A stretch of DNA of 45,792 nucleotides, taken from the NCBI GenBank assembly GCA_028688905.1, contig JAQTXH010000011.1, positions 1 to 45,792 on the forward strand, written 5' to 3'. Positions within the stretch are counted from its first letter, which is position 1. Each line of letters opens with the position of its first letter. Shown piece after piece: positions 1 through 9,905 of the stretch. The position numbers and the translations under genes are program-made. The notes beneath the pieces are model-generated. The model did not search any database, was not told where the DNA came from, and saw nothing but the letters and a program-made list of their open reading frames with translations. Source of the stretch: Acidiphilium sp. Its GTDB lineage: Bacteria; Pseudomonadota; Alphaproteobacteria; Acetobacterales; Acetobacteraceae.

Positions 1-153
1 TCAGTCATCAGCGTCTCACACACCTCACGGCGCGCTTTCAATCTGCACAACGAACTCATCGCCGCACTCGGCCGACCACACGGTATTATTATCAACGAAG
101 TCGAATCACTCTATTACAGAGATGATCGTCTCAGGTTACCTAATGAAATTTGA
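1..153 (+). CDS. 3' end of an unidentified gene (5' end outside window)
   Basis: Frame 1 is open from the first base to a TGA at 151-153, giving about 50 residues. The tail includes NELIAALGRPHG and ends in DRLRLPNEI. I do not recognise the family. The codons look reasonable for coding DNA, but the piece is too short to be certain. It points toward the next gene, which lies on the other strand, so the two would be convergent with about 110 bases between the stop codons. Nothing convincing is seen in 154-264. Confidence 0.35.
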   Translation, partial: SVISVSHTSRRAFNLHNELIAALGRPHGIIINEVESLYYRDDRLRLPNEI

Positions 154-264
154 GAGTTGTTTGATGCGGAAACGAAGTCACGGTTTTTCAACGTAAAACG
201 ACGGAGATTGGTAACCGCTATCACCTGGGCCACGACCCTTCTCGTCCGAGTCGCTCCCCGCCAC

Positions 265-1584
265 TTAAGCAGAAGTGCTCGACTTTATGGTCTGAAACAT
301 TCCCTTCTCATCAAACCGCTCTCGAACCGCCTCAAATTGACTCCATCGGGGGAACGCCATCTTCATATAATTCGTATCAGGGGTGGTATGAAATTTCCCC
401 CAGTGGGGACGGGCATACAGTGTACGCATAATGTCTTCAAATGGCTGGAGGACAATTAATCTTACGTCCCTGCCTACCTGCCACCATACATTGAAAAGCA
501 CTGAATCTTGCTCTGCATTTGGCCCCAGTAACGAGAGGTTCGTACCCTTTAGGAATTTCATTTCCATAATCCTTCCAGAATTTTCAGATGAAAATCGTGA
601 TTCTTTAAGGAGGCGAATAACCGTCTCAAATTGACCTACAGAAACGCCATACTGCATACTAATCCACACATCCGTTGAAGATTTTTTCTTCAGATCAGTG
701 TTAGCAATAATCTTCGTCATCGACCGCTCTGGACGAAAAAAATTGCGTATTCGGCGCCAGCTTGGCCGCAGGAGTGATATTAGCTTCGGGGGTGGCTCCC
801 AGCACCCATTCCTATAATCAACATAGCGATGAAAATTATCGCGCGGCTTATCGCTTGTCTCAAGACATTCAATTTTCACCTCATCTGTGGCGAGTTTCCA
901 GTGAACCCATACATGGTCGTATTTATCCATGATCGACTGCCGATCCTTGATAAATCTCGGCAAATCCATCTCAAGTTTCGAGAACCGCACCCAAGGCATG
1001 GCAACGGCCTGCAATTCCACACGTACAATCACCCCAAGCATTCCAACGGCTACGCGGGCCGCTTGCAACTCCTGAGTGATAGACTCCGGCCCAAGCCGCT
1101 TCACCTCGCCCGAGGCAAGTACCAAGTCCATGGAACAAACGAAATCCGATAAAGTTCCATATTTATGATTTGTGCCATGGGTTGCCGTTGCAATTGCTCC
1201 GCCAACAGTCACTTCCGGAAAAAATGACAGAGACGGCAGAGATAGCCCATGCAACCCCAACGCACGCGACACATCTCCCAACCGAGCGCCTGCATCGACC
1301 GTTATCGTCTTTTTATTTGAATCTATGCTATGAATCCGGTTCAGTCCGCTCACCGACAGGCAGACATCAGGGGTCATCATATGTTCCGCCCATGAAAACC
1401 CCATTCCCATCGGCCTAACTCGCAGCCCAAAGGAAGATGCGTCGGAAACTACCTTACAAACATCAGAAATCGACCTACATTCAACCACATATCTCGGAGT
1501 AAAGGTCAGTATGCCGTCGTAAATTGAAATTTCTTTATGATTGATGCCAGACATACGAATAGACGGAACCCTATTCATATCCAT
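265..1584 (-). CDS. FAD-binding oxidoreductase of the aldonolactone oxidase family
   Basis: This is a 439-residue flavoprotein of the vanillyl-alcohol-oxidase fold. It resembles D-arabinono-1,4-lactone and L-gulono-1,4-lactone oxidases, which oxidise sugar lactones. The N-terminal half is a PCMH-type FAD domain (about residues 20-190), with VDAGARLGDVSRAL and a glycine-rich GGAIATATHGTNHKYGT segment. The C-terminus carries the family signature RPHWGK followed by a FDEKGMF tail. At the position where covalent members have G-x-G-H-S, this protein reads GMGFS, so the FAD-linking histidine is Phe and FAD is probably held non-covalently. The ATG at 1584 has a strong ribosome-binding site (GAGGAGAAGTAA) just before it. 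Base composition is lower in GC than the core genes downstream, suggesting acquisition. The substrate cannot be told from sequence; it could equally be an alditol or other sugar oxidase. Confidence 0.85.
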   Translation of the reverse strand: MDMNRVPSIRMSGINHKEISIYDGILTFTPRYVVECRSISDVCKVVSDASSFGLRVRPMGMGFSWAEHMMTPDVCLSVSGLNRIHSIDSNKKTITVDAGARLGDVSRALGLHGLSLPSLSFFPEVTVGGAIATATHGTNHKYGTLSDFVCSMDLVLASGEVKRLGPESITQELQAARVAVGMLGVIVRVELQAVAMPWVRFSKLEMDLPRFIKDRQSIMDKYDHVWVHWKLATDEVKIECLETSDKPRDNFHRYVDYRNGCWEPPPKLISLLRPSWRRIRNFFRPERSMTKIIANTDLKKKSSTDVWISMQYGVSVGQFETVIRLLKESRFSSENSGRIMEMKFLKGTNLSLLGPNAEQDSVLFNVWWQVGRDVRLIVLQPFEDIMRTLYARPHWGKFHTTPDTNYMKMAFPRWSQFEAVRERFDEKGMFQTIKSSTSA

Positions 1585-1635
1585 TTACTTCTCCTCTCTA
1601 TAAATCAATATATTTTTGGTTAATTTAATACTTAA

Positions 1636-1977
1636 TATTTACGAACGTCAATCAATTTTAAGAAGCAATACAGCATTGGCCGCCCAACCGAGACATGGGA
1701 TTATCCTGGCGGGATCATATCTCCGGTTGAACCAGTATTCGAATTTGACGAAATATCATGGTACATAGTTGCTGCTGATGACGCGATACGGACCCACGAT
1801 TGTGAGTTTGATGTTTTCAGCAGTGGTATTGACACATTTGCATGTCTGAACATCCGATTTCGAGTGAAGGCAGGTCCACTTCCGATCTGGCTCAACGCGA
1901 TGGTGAAGAGACCCTGCTTACTCTGGGTAAGACGATACATGGCGCGCCACCATGGCCGGCGGCACCAAGCTGGGTGA
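1636..1977 (+). pseudogene. 3' remnant of an unidentified gene, no start codon
   Basis: One frame is open from after the TAA at 1633-1635 to the TGA at 1975-1977. It reads like real protein: it contains ETWDYPGGIISPVEPVFEF, then CEFDVFSSGIDTFACLNIRF, then a basic tail with PIWLNAMVKRPCLLWVRRY. No ATG, GTG or TTG occurs before roughly residue 75, so this looks like the 3' end of a gene cut off at about 1636, close to the start of the flavoprotein gene. I do not recognise the family. The remainder of 1585-2076 shows no further gene. In particular, no purS-like frame precedes purQ. Confidence 0.4.
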
Positions 1978-2076
1978 TGCCAAAATCGTCGCCGCAATCA
2001 ATCGGCGAGGCAAAAAAGTGCTCTCGCTTGCCCTCCAGCCCGGAGCAGGGCAAGACGCGGCAGACGGAGCACCATC

Positions 2077-2769
2077 ATGCGCGCAGGCATCATCCTTTTC
2101 CCCGGCATCAACCGTGAGCGCGACATTGCGATCGCGCTGGAAAATTCGCTTGGCCACAAACCGGCGTTGATCTGGCATCGGGAGACCGATCTTTCGGGGA
2201 TCGATCTGGTCGTGATCCCGGGTGGATTTTCCTATGGCGATTACCTGCGTTGTGGCGCGATGGCGGCGCATTCGCCGGTGCTGCGGGCGGTGGCGGATCA
2301 TGTGGCGCGAGGAGGGTATGTGTTGGGGGTGTGCAACGGGTTTCAGATTTTGGCCGAGGCGCAGTTGCTGCCGGGGGCCTTGTTGCGCAACGCGGGAATG
2401 CGGTTTTTGTCGATGGATTGTCATTTACGGGTGGAGCGGACGGATACGGTGTTTACCGGGCAATACCGGCGGGGTCAGGTGTTTCGCGCGCCGATGGCGC
2501 ATGGCGATGGCAATTATTTTGCCGATGACGCGACGCTGAATCGGCTGGAGGGTGAGGGTCTGGTGGCATTTCGGTATGCCGAGGCGGGTGGCGTGGTTTC
2601 GGATGCCGCCAATCTGAACGGCTCGGCGCGGAATATCGCCGGGGTGTTGTCGCCGAATTTGCGGGTGTTGGGGTTGATGCCGCATCCGGAGAATTTGGTT
2701 GATCCGCTGATGGGCGGGATCGATGGCAAGCCACTGTTCGATAGTCTGGCCGCGATCGGGGTGGCGTGA
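2077..2769 (+). CDS. purQ: Phosphoribosylformylglycinamidine synthase, glutaminase subunit PurQ
   Basis: This 230-residue class I glutamine amidotransferase supplies ammonia to PurL in the fourth step of purine synthesis (FGAR to FGAM). The nucleophile elbow GVCNGFQIL places the catalytic Cys at residue 86. The partner His/Glu lie in PHPEN (His203, Glu205). The N-terminal FPGINRERD and [13 protein letters not shown] motifs are typical of PurQ. The length matches the stand-alone PurQ of alphaproteobacteria. The stop codon overlaps the purL start (TGATG), indicating translational coupling. The usual small partner gene purS is not found immediately upstream. Confidence 0.97.
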   Translation: MRAGIILFPGINRERDIAIALENSLGHKPALIWHRETDLSGIDLVVIPGGFSYGDYLRCGAMAAHSPVLRAVADHVARGGYVLGVCNGFQILAEAQLLPGALLRNAGMRFLSMDCHLRVERTDTVFTGQYRRGQVFRAPMAHGDGNYFADDATLNRLEGEGLVAFRYAEAGGVVSDAANLNGSARNIAGVLSPNLRVLGLMPHPENLVDPLMGGIDGKPLFDSLAAIGVA

Positions 2770-4946
2770 TGGATCAGGTAATCGACCCCGGGCTTGCCCG
2801 CCGTTTCGGCCTGTCGGGCGAGGAATACGACCGGGTGCTCGCGATCATGGGGCGGACGCCGAGTCTGACTGAGTTAGGAATATTTTCCGTAATGTGGTCG
2901 GAGCATTGCTCCTACAAATCCTCTCGGATCTGGCTGAAAACCTTGCCGACCACGGCACCTTGGGTGATTCACGGGCCGGGTGAAAATGCCGGTGTGGTCG
3001 ATATCGGCGAGGGGCTGGCCGCGATTTTCAAGATGGAGAGCCATAACCATCCAAGCTTCATCGAGCCGTTCCAGGGGGCGGCGACCGGGGTGGGCGGGAT
3101 TTTGCGCGACGTGTTCACCATGGGGGCGCGGCCGATCGCGAATTTGAACGCGCTGCGGTTCGGTGATCCCAACTTGGCAGTGACCAAGCGTGTTGTGGAT
3201 GGGGTGGTGCGCGGCATCGGCGGCTACGGCAATTGCGTCGGTGTGCCGACGGTGGGTGGCGAGACCAATTTTCACCCTTCCTACAACGGTAACCCTTTGG
3301 TCAATGCGATGACGGTAGGGATTGCGGATCAGAACAAGATTTTTCTGTCGGCGGCGGCGGGCATCGGCAATCCGGTGGTGTATGTCGGCTCGAAAACCGG
3401 GCGGGATGGGATTCATGGGGCCACCATGGCGTCGACCGAGTTTGCCGCGGATTCCGAGGAGAAGCGCCCGACCGTGCAGGTGGGCGATCCGTTCATCGAG
3501 AAACTGCTGATCGAGGCCTGCCTTGAATTGATGGCCACCGATGCAATCATCGCGATTCAGGACATGGGAGCGGCCGGGCTGACCTCATCAGCGGTCGAAA
3601 TGGCCGGCAAGGGCGGCGTCGGGATCGAATTGGACCTTGATGCGGTACCGCAGCGCGAACCCGGCATGAGCGCCTATGAGATGATGCTGTCGGAAAGTCA
3701 GGAGCGCATGCTGATCGTGATCGATCCGACGCGCGAAGCGATGGCGCGGGCGATTTTCGATAAATGGGAACTTGATTTCGCGGTGATCGGTCATATCACC
3801 GATACCGGTAGGATTATTGTCCGCCATCAGGGCCGGATCGAGGCGGATATCGCGCTCGATCCGCTTGCCGAACAGGCCCCGCTGTATGAGCGGCCCTATA
3901 GCGAACCGGCGAAACCCGCTCGCTTGGGCATGGTGGGCGATCCGATGGGTATCGCCCCTGCCCTGCTCCGCCTGATCGGCTGCCCCGATCTCGCCTCCCG
4001 CCGCTGGATCTGGGATCAGTATGACGGCACCGTCGGCGGCCAGACGGTGAAGCGTCCAGGCCAGGCCGATGCGGCGGTGGTCAAAATCGACGGCTCCCGC
4101 CGGGCACTGGCGCTGACCACCGATTGCACGCCGCGCTATTGCGCCGCCGACCCCGAGGCGGGCGGCGCGCAGGCCGTGGTCGAGGCGTGGCGCAACATCA
4201 CCGCGACCGGGGCGACGCCGCTCGCCGTAACCGACAACCTCAATTTCGGCAATCCGGAAAAACCTGTGATCATGGGGCAGATTGTGGCGGCAATTCGTGG
4301 CATGGGCGCAGCCTGCCTGGCCCTCGATTTTCCGGTCGTTTCGGGCAATGTCTCCTTATATAACGAAACCGAAGGCAGCGGTATTCTGCCGACCCCGGCG
4401 ATCGGCGGGCTTGGCGTGATCGAGGACGCAGGCAAGGCTGTAGGAATCGCCCTCACCCCTGGACTCGATCTGGTGCTGATTGGTGCCACGCCCGGCGAAC
4501 TCGGCCAGTCGCTCTGGCTGCGTGAAATCCTGGGCCGCGAAGACGGCGCGCCGCCCGCGGTCGATTTTACCACCGAGCGGTGCAACGGCGATTTCGTGCG
4601 CGGCCTGATCCTGAACGGCACCGCCCGCGCCTGCCACGACGTGTCGGATGGCGGGGTGCTGGTCGCGGTCGTGGAAATGATGCTGGCGGGGAACGTCGGC
4701 GCGGACCTGACGCTCACGCCCTGCATTATGCCGCACGCGTTCTGGTTCGGCGAGGATCAGGCCCGCTACGTGCTGGCGGTACCCGATGCCGCCGCCACAA
4801 TCCGCGCCGCCGGGAAAGCCTCGGTGCCGGCAGTCCTGCTGGGCCGCAGTGGCCGCGATCGATTGACACTGCCCGATGGCACCGCCATATCTATAACCGA
4901 AATGCGAACGGCGCATGAACAGTTCTTCGCGCGCTGGTTTGCCTGA
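2769..4946 (+). CDS. purL: Phosphoribosylformylglycinamidine synthase, synthetase subunit PurL (small type)
   Basis: This 725-residue PurL carries out the ATP-dependent amination of FGAR using ammonia from PurQ. It has the short-type architecture: N-terminal [10 protein letters not shown] (residues 43-52), KMESHNHPS, then the [15 protein letters not shown] signature of the first synthase half. A second half has the [13 protein letters not shown] segment and a late HDVSDGGVL motif. I chose the ATG at 2769, which overlaps the purQ stop as TGATG; a GTG three bases earlier is also in frame. Short-type PurL normally works with PurQ and PurS as a complex, so a purS gene is expected elsewhere in the genome. 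Confidence 0.97.
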   Translation: MDQVIDPGLARRFGLSGEEYDRVLAIMGRTPSLTELGIFSVMWSEHCSYKSSRIWLKTLPTTAPWVIHGPGENAGVVDIGEGLAAIFKMESHNHPSFIEPFQGAATGVGGILRDVFTMGARPIANLNALRFGDPNLAVTKRVVDGVVRGIGGYGNCVGVPTVGGETNFHPSYNGNPLVNAMTVGIADQNKIFLSAAAGIGNPVVYVGSKTGRDGIHGATMASTEFAADSEEKRPTVQVGDPFIEKLLIEACLELMATDAIIAIQDMGAAGLTSSAVEMAGKGGVGIELDLDAVPQREPGMSAYEMMLSESQERMLIVIDPTREAMARAIFDKWELDFAVIGHITDTGRIIVRHQGRIEADIALDPLAEQAPLYERPYSEPAKPARLGMVGDPMGIAPALLRLIGCPDLASRRWIWDQYDGTVGGQTVKRPGQADAAVVKIDGSRRALALTTDCTPRYCAADPEAGGAQAVVEAWRNITATGATPLAVTDNLNFGNPEKPVIMGQIVAAIRGMGAACLALDFPVVSGNVSLYNETEGSGILPTPAIGGLGVIEDAGKAVGIALTPGLDLVLIGATPGELGQSLWLREILGREDGAPPAVDFTTERCNGDFVRGLILNGTARACHDVSDGGVLVAVVEMMLAGNVGADLTLTPCIMPHAFWFGEDQARYVLAVPDAAATIRAAGKASVPAVLLGRSGRDRLTLPDGTAISITEMRTAHEQFFARWFA

Positions 4947-4966
4947 CGCCACAAGGATCGCACGAT

Positions 4967-5200
4967 ATGGCCATGTCGGTTGCCGAGATTGAAATTTTGA
5001 TCAAATCCGCCCTGCCGGACGCGACCGTTACGGTGGAAGATCTGGCGGGTGACGGGGATCACTATGCCGCTACCGTCACCAGCGAGCAGTTTCGCGGTAT
5101 GCCGCGGGTGCGTCAGCATCAACTGGTGTATGCCGCTCTTCAGGGCCGGATGGGCGGTGCGTTGCACGCGCTGGCTTTGCAGACATCGGCCCCCGAATAG
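4967..5200 (+). CDS. BolA/IbaG family protein
   Basis: This 77-residue protein is of BolA type, nearer in size to IbaG than to the longer BolA. The conserved C-terminal half is present: a [19 protein letters not shown] helix with the invariant His, then [10 protein letters not shown]. BolA proteins bind [2Fe-2S] clusters together with CGFS monothiol glutaredoxins and take part in iron signalling or cluster delivery. The next gene is exactly such a glutaredoxin, 28 bases on, which supports the assignment. It begins 20 bases after the purL stop, so it may be cotranscribed with the purine genes. Confidence 0.92.
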   Translation: MAMSVAEIEILIKSALPDATVTVEDLAGDGDHYAATVTSEQFRGMPRVRQHQLVYAALQGRMGGALHALALQTSAPE

Positions 5201-5228
5201 GCCGCATACCCCTTCAGGAGAGTTTTCC

Positions 5229-5579
5229 ATGACCCAAACCACCGACAGTCCGGCCTTCACCGCCATCAAGACCAGCATCACCGAAAATCCGGTCATGCTG
5301 TTCATGAAGGGTACCGCGATGTTTCCACAATGCGGCTTTTCGGCCCGGGTGATCCAGATTCTTACCCACGTGGGCGTGCCATTCAAGACCGCGAACGTGT
5401 TGGAAGACGCCGAATTGCGCGACGGGATCAAGCAATTCTCCAACTGGCCGACCATCCCGCAGCTTTACGTCAACGGCGAGTTTGTCGGCGGCTGCGACAT
5501 TGTCACCGAGATGTTCCAGTCCGGCGAGTTGCAGACGCTATTCGAGCAGAGTGGCATCGCGAAAACCGCTGTGCCCTAG
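5229..5579 (+). CDS. grxD: Monothiol CGFS glutaredoxin (Grx4 type)
   Basis: This 116-residue single-domain glutaredoxin carries the CGFS active site at residues 35-38, preceded by KGTAMFPQ. The conserved [19 protein letters not shown] segment contributes the cis-Pro and the glutathione-binding GGCD. This class assembles a glutathione-ligated [2Fe-2S] cluster and passes it on, often with BolA partners such as the one just upstream. I chose the ATG at 5229, preceded by CAGGAGAG, because it gives the family's usual length. A longer reading frame exists upstream but overlaps the bolA-like gene. Its TAG stop sits inside a palindromic repeat. Confidence 0.96.
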   Translation: MTQTTDSPAFTAIKTSITENPVMLFMKGTAMFPQCGFSARVIQILTHVGVPFKTANVLEDAELRDGIKQFSNWPTIPQLYVNGEFVGGCDIVTEMFQSGELQTLFEQSGIAKTAVP

Positions 5580-5612
5580 AGCTTGTTCGTTTAACGACGA
5601 TCATGCTCTGTC
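5577..5612 (+). repeat. Imperfect palindrome with AGAGC ... GCTCT ends
   Basis: The glutaredoxin stop codon TAG is the start of TAGAGCTTGTTCG, which can pair imperfectly with a downstream arm ending ATCATGCTCT. Similar TAGAGC-type arms lie at other gene ends in this window (near 16773, 17989 and 30904). It could act as a weak terminator or be one member of a dispersed palindromic repeat family. Confidence 0.45.
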
Positions 5613-5619
5613 TTTATTT

Positions 5620-6834
5620 TTGCGCTTCAACTTCGTCACCGATGAACTGCCGAGGCCCGGTTCTGCGGGGCACCTCGCCTATAACCACGCGCTGATCACC
5701 CATCTTGCGGCGCGCGGCCATCGGGTGACGTTATTCCTGACCCGGCCACGTTTGCCGGTACCGGTCATGCGGGTGGCGCGCGCCGGGCCGTATGAACGGG
5801 TGACGGGGCCGCGCTTGTTGCAGGCGGGTCCATATCTGATCGCGACCGAACCCCGTGCGGCGCTGGCTGCGGCGGCGCGCGCGGTATTGCCCGGCGGCAT
5901 GCTGCGCAGTGCGCAGGGGGGGCGGTGCAACGATGTCGTTCTCGGGGCGTTCATCACACCGGACGAAGCCGCTTGGATTGCGGCGCAGATCGCCGCCGAT
6001 CCGCCGGACGCCATTCTGATCGACACGATATTCCGTGCCCCGCTGCTCGACCAACCCGTTCTTGCGGGGATGCGCTCGGTGGTGATCACCCACGACCTGT
6101 TCCATCGCCGGCACGCCGCCCTTCGTCTTGCGGGGTATCGGGTCGATCCGGCGACGCTGGGGCGGCAGGACGAGGTGGCACTGCTCGCCCGCGCCGGGGC
6201 GATTGTCGCGATCCAGCCGGAGGAGGCCGAACTTCTGCGTGGCATGTGCCCCAACCGGCAGGTGATCACGGTGCCGATGCCGGCGGACGCGCTGCCTCGC
6301 CCGCCCGGAGTGATGCGCAATCCGGACCGGTTGGTGTTCGTCGGCAGCGACACTCTTCCCAATCTTGATGGGCTGCGCTGGTTTTTCGAGGCGATCTGGC
6401 CGGGTCTGCGCGCCGCGAGGCCGACGATCAAGCTCGATCTGGTGGGCGATTGCGGCACGGCGATCGGGCGGCTGCCGGTCGGGGTGCGGCGATTGGGGCG
6501 GCTACCGGACTTGGCACCGACACTGCACCGGGCCGCGCTGGCGATTGCGCCGCTGCGCACCGGCTCGGGGCTGAAGGTCAAGCTGCTCGATTACGCGCGG
6601 CACGGGCTGTGGACGGTCGCGACGGCTGAGGCGCGGGCCGGTCTGGCGCGTGACATCCTCCCGCCGGTATTTGTCGCGGATGCGCCGGCAACTTTTGGGG
6701 CGACGATTTTGGCGGCGCTGGCACAGCAACCCGAGGAGGAGGTCGCGTTACGCTACGTCAGCCGGCATTACGCAGCGGCGCAGATATTCGCGCCCTTGAC
6801 GGATTTGCTGGAGGGGTGCCGCATCATCGATTGA
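5620..6834 (+). CDS. Glycosyltransferase, GT-B fold (family 4-like)
   Basis: About 404 residues. The N-terminus ([20 protein letters not shown], then [13 protein letters not shown]) is a typical GT-B acceptor domain with the glycine-rich loop. The C-terminal half has [20 protein letters not shown], a LVGDCG strand, and the donor-binding stretch [20 protein letters not shown]. It probably transfers a sugar from a nucleotide donor to an envelope glycan; donor and acceptor cannot be read from sequence. The best start is a TTG at 5620, giving the family's usual beginning; the longer upstream frame is unlike any glycosyltransferase. No good ribosome-binding site is seen. Its 3' end overlaps the convergent reductase gene by 11 bases. 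The ABC exporter nearby suggests a surface polysaccharide role. Confidence 0.85.
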   Translation: MRFNFVTDELPRPGSAGHLAYNHALITHLAARGHRVTLFLTRPRLPVPVMRVARAGPYERVTGPRLLQAGPYLIATEPRAALAAAARAVLPGGMLRSAQGGRCNDVVLGAFITPDEAAWIAAQIAADPPDAILIDTIFRAPLLDQPVLAGMRSVVITHDLFHRRHAALRLAGYRVDPATLGRQDEVALLARAGAIVAIQPEEAELLRGMCPNRQVITVPMPADALPRPPGVMRNPDRLVFVGSDTLPNLDGLRWFFEAIWPGLRAARPTIKLDLVGDCGTAIGRLPVGVRRLGRLPDLAPTLHRAALAIAPLRTGSGLKVKLLDYARHGLWTVATAEARAGLARDILPPVFVADAPATFGATILAALAQQPEEEVALRYVSRHYAAAQIFAPLTDLLEGCRIID

Positions 6835-7807
6835 GCGCCGCCATATGCCCGGCGGCATAGCGTGTGCCGGCGGCCGAGCCTGGCGGCATCGCGCGGTCGA
6901 GCTTGTTGAGATCGGCTGCGGAGAGCGGCACGTCGAGGGCGGCGAGGTTTTCATCGAGATGGTCGCGTTTACCGGTTCCGGGGATCGGCACGACGTCGCT
7001 GCCCTGGGCGAGCACGAAGGCGAGGGCCAATTGGCCGGCGGTGCATTGCAGGCGGTTGGCCATTTCCTCGAGGATCGTGACCAGGGTGAGGTTGCGGGCA
7101 AAGTTTTCGCCGCTGAACCTGGGGTGGCCTCGCCGGGAATCGCCCTCCGGGATGTCATCGGGGGATTTGAACGCGCCGGTCAGGAAGCCGCGCCCGAGCG
7201 GCGCATAGGCCACTAGCCCAATGCCAAGCTCACGCAGCGTGGGCAGCACTTCAGCTTCCACGTCCCGGCTCCAGAGCGAGAATTCGCTTTGCAGGGCAGC
7301 GATCTGGTGGGTAGCATGGGCGCGGCGAATGGTGTTGGGAGCCGCTTCGGACAGTCCCAGGTAGCGCACTTTGCCCTGAGCCACGAGGTCGGCCATCGCC
7401 CCCACGGTATCCTCGATCGGCACGGTGGGATCGACGCGATGCTGATAATAGAGGTCGATGGTGTCGATGCCTAGGCGTTGCAGGCTGGCTTCGCAACTGC
7501 GCTGAACGTATTCGGGTTTGCCGCAAACGCCGCGAAAACTGCCGTCCGGCCCGCGGACATTGCCAAATTTGGTCGCGATGATGACGCGGTCGCGAAACGG
7601 GGCGAGGGCGCGACCAAGCAGGATTTCATTCGCTCCCATGCCATAGATGTCGGCGGTGTCGAACAAGGTGACACCGCGCTCCACCGCATGGTGGATGGTG
7701 GCGACGGCTTCCACCTCGTCGCGGCCGGCGTAGAAATCCGACATGCCCATGCAGCCGAGACCGATATCCGAAACGACGAGCGATCTGCCAAGCCTGCGTT
7801 CGTTCAT
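6824..7807 (-). CDS. Aldo/keto reductase
   Basis: This 327-residue NADPH-dependent (beta/alpha)8 oxidoreductase has the full catalytic tetrad: Asp50 and Tyr55 in LFDTADIYG, Lys80 in IIATKFG, and His123 in [10 protein letters not shown]. The C-terminus has [16 protein letters not shown], the usual phosphate-binding region for NADP(H). It resembles the AKR13/YajO-like group that reduces small aldehydes and ketones; the substrate is unknown. The ATG at 7807 is preceded by GAGGAG at proper spacing, so I prefer it to the TTG two codons upstream. It lies downstream of the ABC exporter on the same strand with about 250 bases between, so it is probably transcribed separately. No gene is seen in 7808-8061. 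Confidence 0.93.
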   Translation of the reverse strand: MNERRLGRSLVVSDIGLGCMGMSDFYAGRDEVEAVATIHHAVERGVTLFDTADIYGMGANEILLGRALAPFRDRVIIATKFGNVRGPDGSFRGVCGKPEYVQRSCEASLQRLGIDTIDLYYQHRVDPTVPIEDTVGAMADLVAQGKVRYLGLSEAAPNTIRRAHATHQIAALQSEFSLWSRDVEAEVLPTLRELGIGLVAYAPLGRGFLTGAFKSPDDIPEGDSRRGHPRFSGENFARNLTLVTILEEMANRLQCTAGQLALAFVLAQGSDVVPIPGTGKRDHLDENLAALDVPLSAADLNKLDRAMPPGSAAGTRYAAGHMAALNR

Positions 7808-8061
7808 CGACAATCACTCCTCGAAATAGTGTGAACAGATCCTTGCCAGGGTGAGTTCGTCGGATCGATCACACGAGTGTGGCAAGTTCTACGGGTCAAA
7901 CAATACGCGAGGCCCGGCGTTTACGCGAGACCAGGGGGGTGGTGCCAGCGCGGCATGTTTTTCACCCGCTGGGTACCGCGACCCATAACGCCATCAAATT
8001 TCTCACCAGACTATGAATACAACAAGACGATCGTGATAGCAGTGATAGCGTTTCGTTGTGT

Positions 8062-8877
8062 TCAGGCCGGTTGCGATGCGACTTGCGTGGCGGCACGGGC
8101 GACGAGGGCCGCCTTTGCCTGGGCGAATTGATCAGGCGGCAGATATTGGCTCAGAATCTCGTCCGGCGGGCCGTCAGCGCGAACCTGGCCCTGGTCCATC
8201 CAGATCACCCGGTTGCACCATTGCAGGATCACATCGGCGGAATGGCTTGACAGCACCAGAACCTCGGCACCACGCACCATCGATTCCAGGCGCTGGCGGG
8301 CGCGGCCCATGAAGGCGGCATCGCCGGCCAGAATCCACTCATCCATCAACAAAATTTGCGGGCGGATTGCGGTGGCGAGCGCGAAGCCGAGCCGCACCAT
8401 CATGCCGGAGGAATAGATCCGCACCGGCAGGTTGATGAACTGCGCCAGCTCGGCGAATTCGGCGACATCTTCCTGCAATCGTGCGATTTCAGCATTTTTC
8501 AGCCCGCTGAACAGGCCGCGCAGGCGGATGTTTTCACGCCCGGTGAGATCGGGATTCATGCCCTGGCCAGGGTCGAGCAGGGCGGAGAGCGCGCCCTCGA
8601 TGGTGATGCGGCCGCCGCTGGGTTCATAAATGCCGGCCAAAGTGCGGAGCAGCGTGGTTTTGCCGGCCCCGTTCGAGCCAACCAGACCAAGGCGATCGCC
8701 GGAGCGGAGTTCGAAATCGACGTTCCGCACCGCCTGCACCACCACGCGCTTGCGCGCATCCTCACCCAACCGGCCCCGTCCAGAGGCGGCGGCGAACATG
8801 GTTTTTTTCAGGCTGCGGCTTTCGCCGTGATACAATGGAAAGTCGATCGACAGGTGTTCGGCGCGGATCATGGCCAT
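8062..8877 (-). CDS. ABC transporter ATP-binding protein, polysaccharide exporter type (Wzt/KpsT-like)
   Basis: This 271-residue ATPase has Walker A GSNGAGKTT at residues 67-75, the signature region IYSSGMMVRLGFA, Walker B ILLMDEW and the switch His in SSHS. The modified signature (SSGM rather than LSGGQ) and the preceding KKRVVVQAVRNVDFEL-like region, with a long insertion before Walker A, are hallmarks of the O-antigen/capsule/teichoic-acid exporter family. It lacks the extra C-terminal carbohydrate-binding domain of long Wzt proteins. It starts 4 bases after the permease stop, so the two form an operon and presumably one inner-membrane exporter for a lipid-linked glycan. Confidence 0.93.
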   Translation of the reverse strand: MAMIRAEHLSIDFPLYHGESRSLKKTMFAAASGRGRLGEDARKRVVVQAVRNVDFELRSGDRLGLVGSNGAGKTTLLRTLAGIYEPSGGRITIEGALSALLDPGQGMNPDLTGRENIRLRGLFSGLKNAEIARLQEDVAEFAELAQFINLPVRIYSSGMMVRLGFALATAIRPQILLMDEWILAGDAAFMGRARQRLESMVRGAEVLVLSSHSADVILQWCNRVIWMDQGQVRADGPPDEILSQYLPPDQFAQAKAALVARAATQVASQPA

Positions 8878-8881
8878 GACG

Positions 8882-9832
8882 TCAGACCCAGAAGGCGATA
8901 CGACTGCGTGCGCGGACGAAAAACAGGGTTGAAATCACGACCAGCACCGCCGAAAAGCCCAGCGCGGACATCCACGTTGCTTCGGACGGAACCTGATTGA
9001 GCAGCGGCGCACGGACGATTTCCAGCAGCGAATAGAACGGGTTCCAGTTCAGCAGGATCACGCCGATGCCGCGATCCTTCAGGATTTGCGGACTCCAGAT
9101 GATCGGGCTGACGAAAAACGCGATCTGCATGATGCTGGCGACAATCGGCGGCACATCGCGGAACCGCGCGCAGAAGCCGCCGAGCAGGAGCGACACCGCC
9201 ATGCCGTCGATCAGCCAGAGGCCGAGGGCGGGCAGCGCCATAAACGCGGTTTTGCCCGGCCAGGTGTTCTCCAGGGCAAACACGATCACGATCACGATCA
9301 CCGAATGCGCCAGCACCATCACATTGCGCACCACGCTACGGGCCGCATGCATCGACATCGGCATCCGCATCGCGTGGATCGTGGTGTTGGCAGTAGTGTA
9401 CGACACGCAGGCATCGGACACCGTCGAGGTGATGAAGTTGTTCCATAACACCAGCGAGAGCGACAGGAATGGCAGATAGGTGTGCAGATTGGTCTTGAAC
9501 AGATGCGAATACACGAAGCCGAGGGCTGCGATCATCACGCCGGTCGAAAGGGTGAGCCAGAACGGGCCGAGCAGCGAGCCGCGATAACGCAGTTTGATAT
9601 CCAGAAACGCCAGCGTCCACACCAGGCGGCGCAGGGTCCAGGTTTCAGCGAGGTCGCGCCCGGTCTGGGCGAACAGACCGGGCCAGCCGAGACCGGCGGT
9701 GATCACCAGATGCGCATCGCGACGGTTCAGCACCGTGCCCTCGTCGGTCGCGGAGACGATCGGCAGGGATTCGAGCGTCGTCGGATCAGCCGGGACGGTT
9801 TTGGGTGTGCGCCGTGTCGCCGTCGTACTCAT
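8882..9832 (-). CDS. ABC-2 type permease, polysaccharide exporter (Wzm/KpsM-like)
   Basis: About 316 residues. A soluble N-terminal stretch of about 80 residues is followed by the family start LVWTLAFLDIKLRYRGSLLG, with the conserved R-Y-R-x-S/R-L-G cytoplasmic motif. About six hydrophobic segments follow. The late loop FFVSPIIWSPQIL and WNPFYSLLEIVRAPLL is diagnostic for Wzm/TagG permeases. It pairs with the ATPase gene directly downstream. I chose the ATG at 9832; a longer frame starts 13 codons earlier. The N-terminal extension is longer than in many Wzm proteins. Confidence 0.92.
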   Translation of the reverse strand: MSTTATRRTPKTVPADPTTLESLPIVSATDEGTVLNRRDAHLVITAGLGWPGLFAQTGRDLAETWTLRRLVWTLAFLDIKLRYRGSLLGPFWLTLSTGVMIAALGFVYSHLFKTNLHTYLPFLSLSLVLWNNFITSTVSDACVSYTTANTTIHAMRMPMSMHAARSVVRNVMVLAHSVIVIVIVFALENTWPGKTAFMALPALGLWLIDGMAVSLLLGGFCARFRDVPPIVASIMQIAFFVSPIIWSPQILKDRGIGVILLNWNPFYSLLEIVRAPLLNQVPSEATWMSALGFSAVLVVISTLFFVRARSRIAFWV

Positions 9833-9905
9833 AGCTTGGCGATACAGGAAGCCGCCGCCGGCTTCAACCAAAGCGATTGCGCGGCGTGTAAAACTTGCCG
9901 CGATT

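Noticed and set aside
1952-2170. Small plus-strand frame that could be a purS-like gene before purQ
   Set aside because: It has no PurS features and overlaps purQ by about 90 bases in another frame.
7808-8061. Short open frames between the reductase and the ABC ATPase
   Set aside because: No ribosome-binding site and no protein-like sequence; treated as non-coding.
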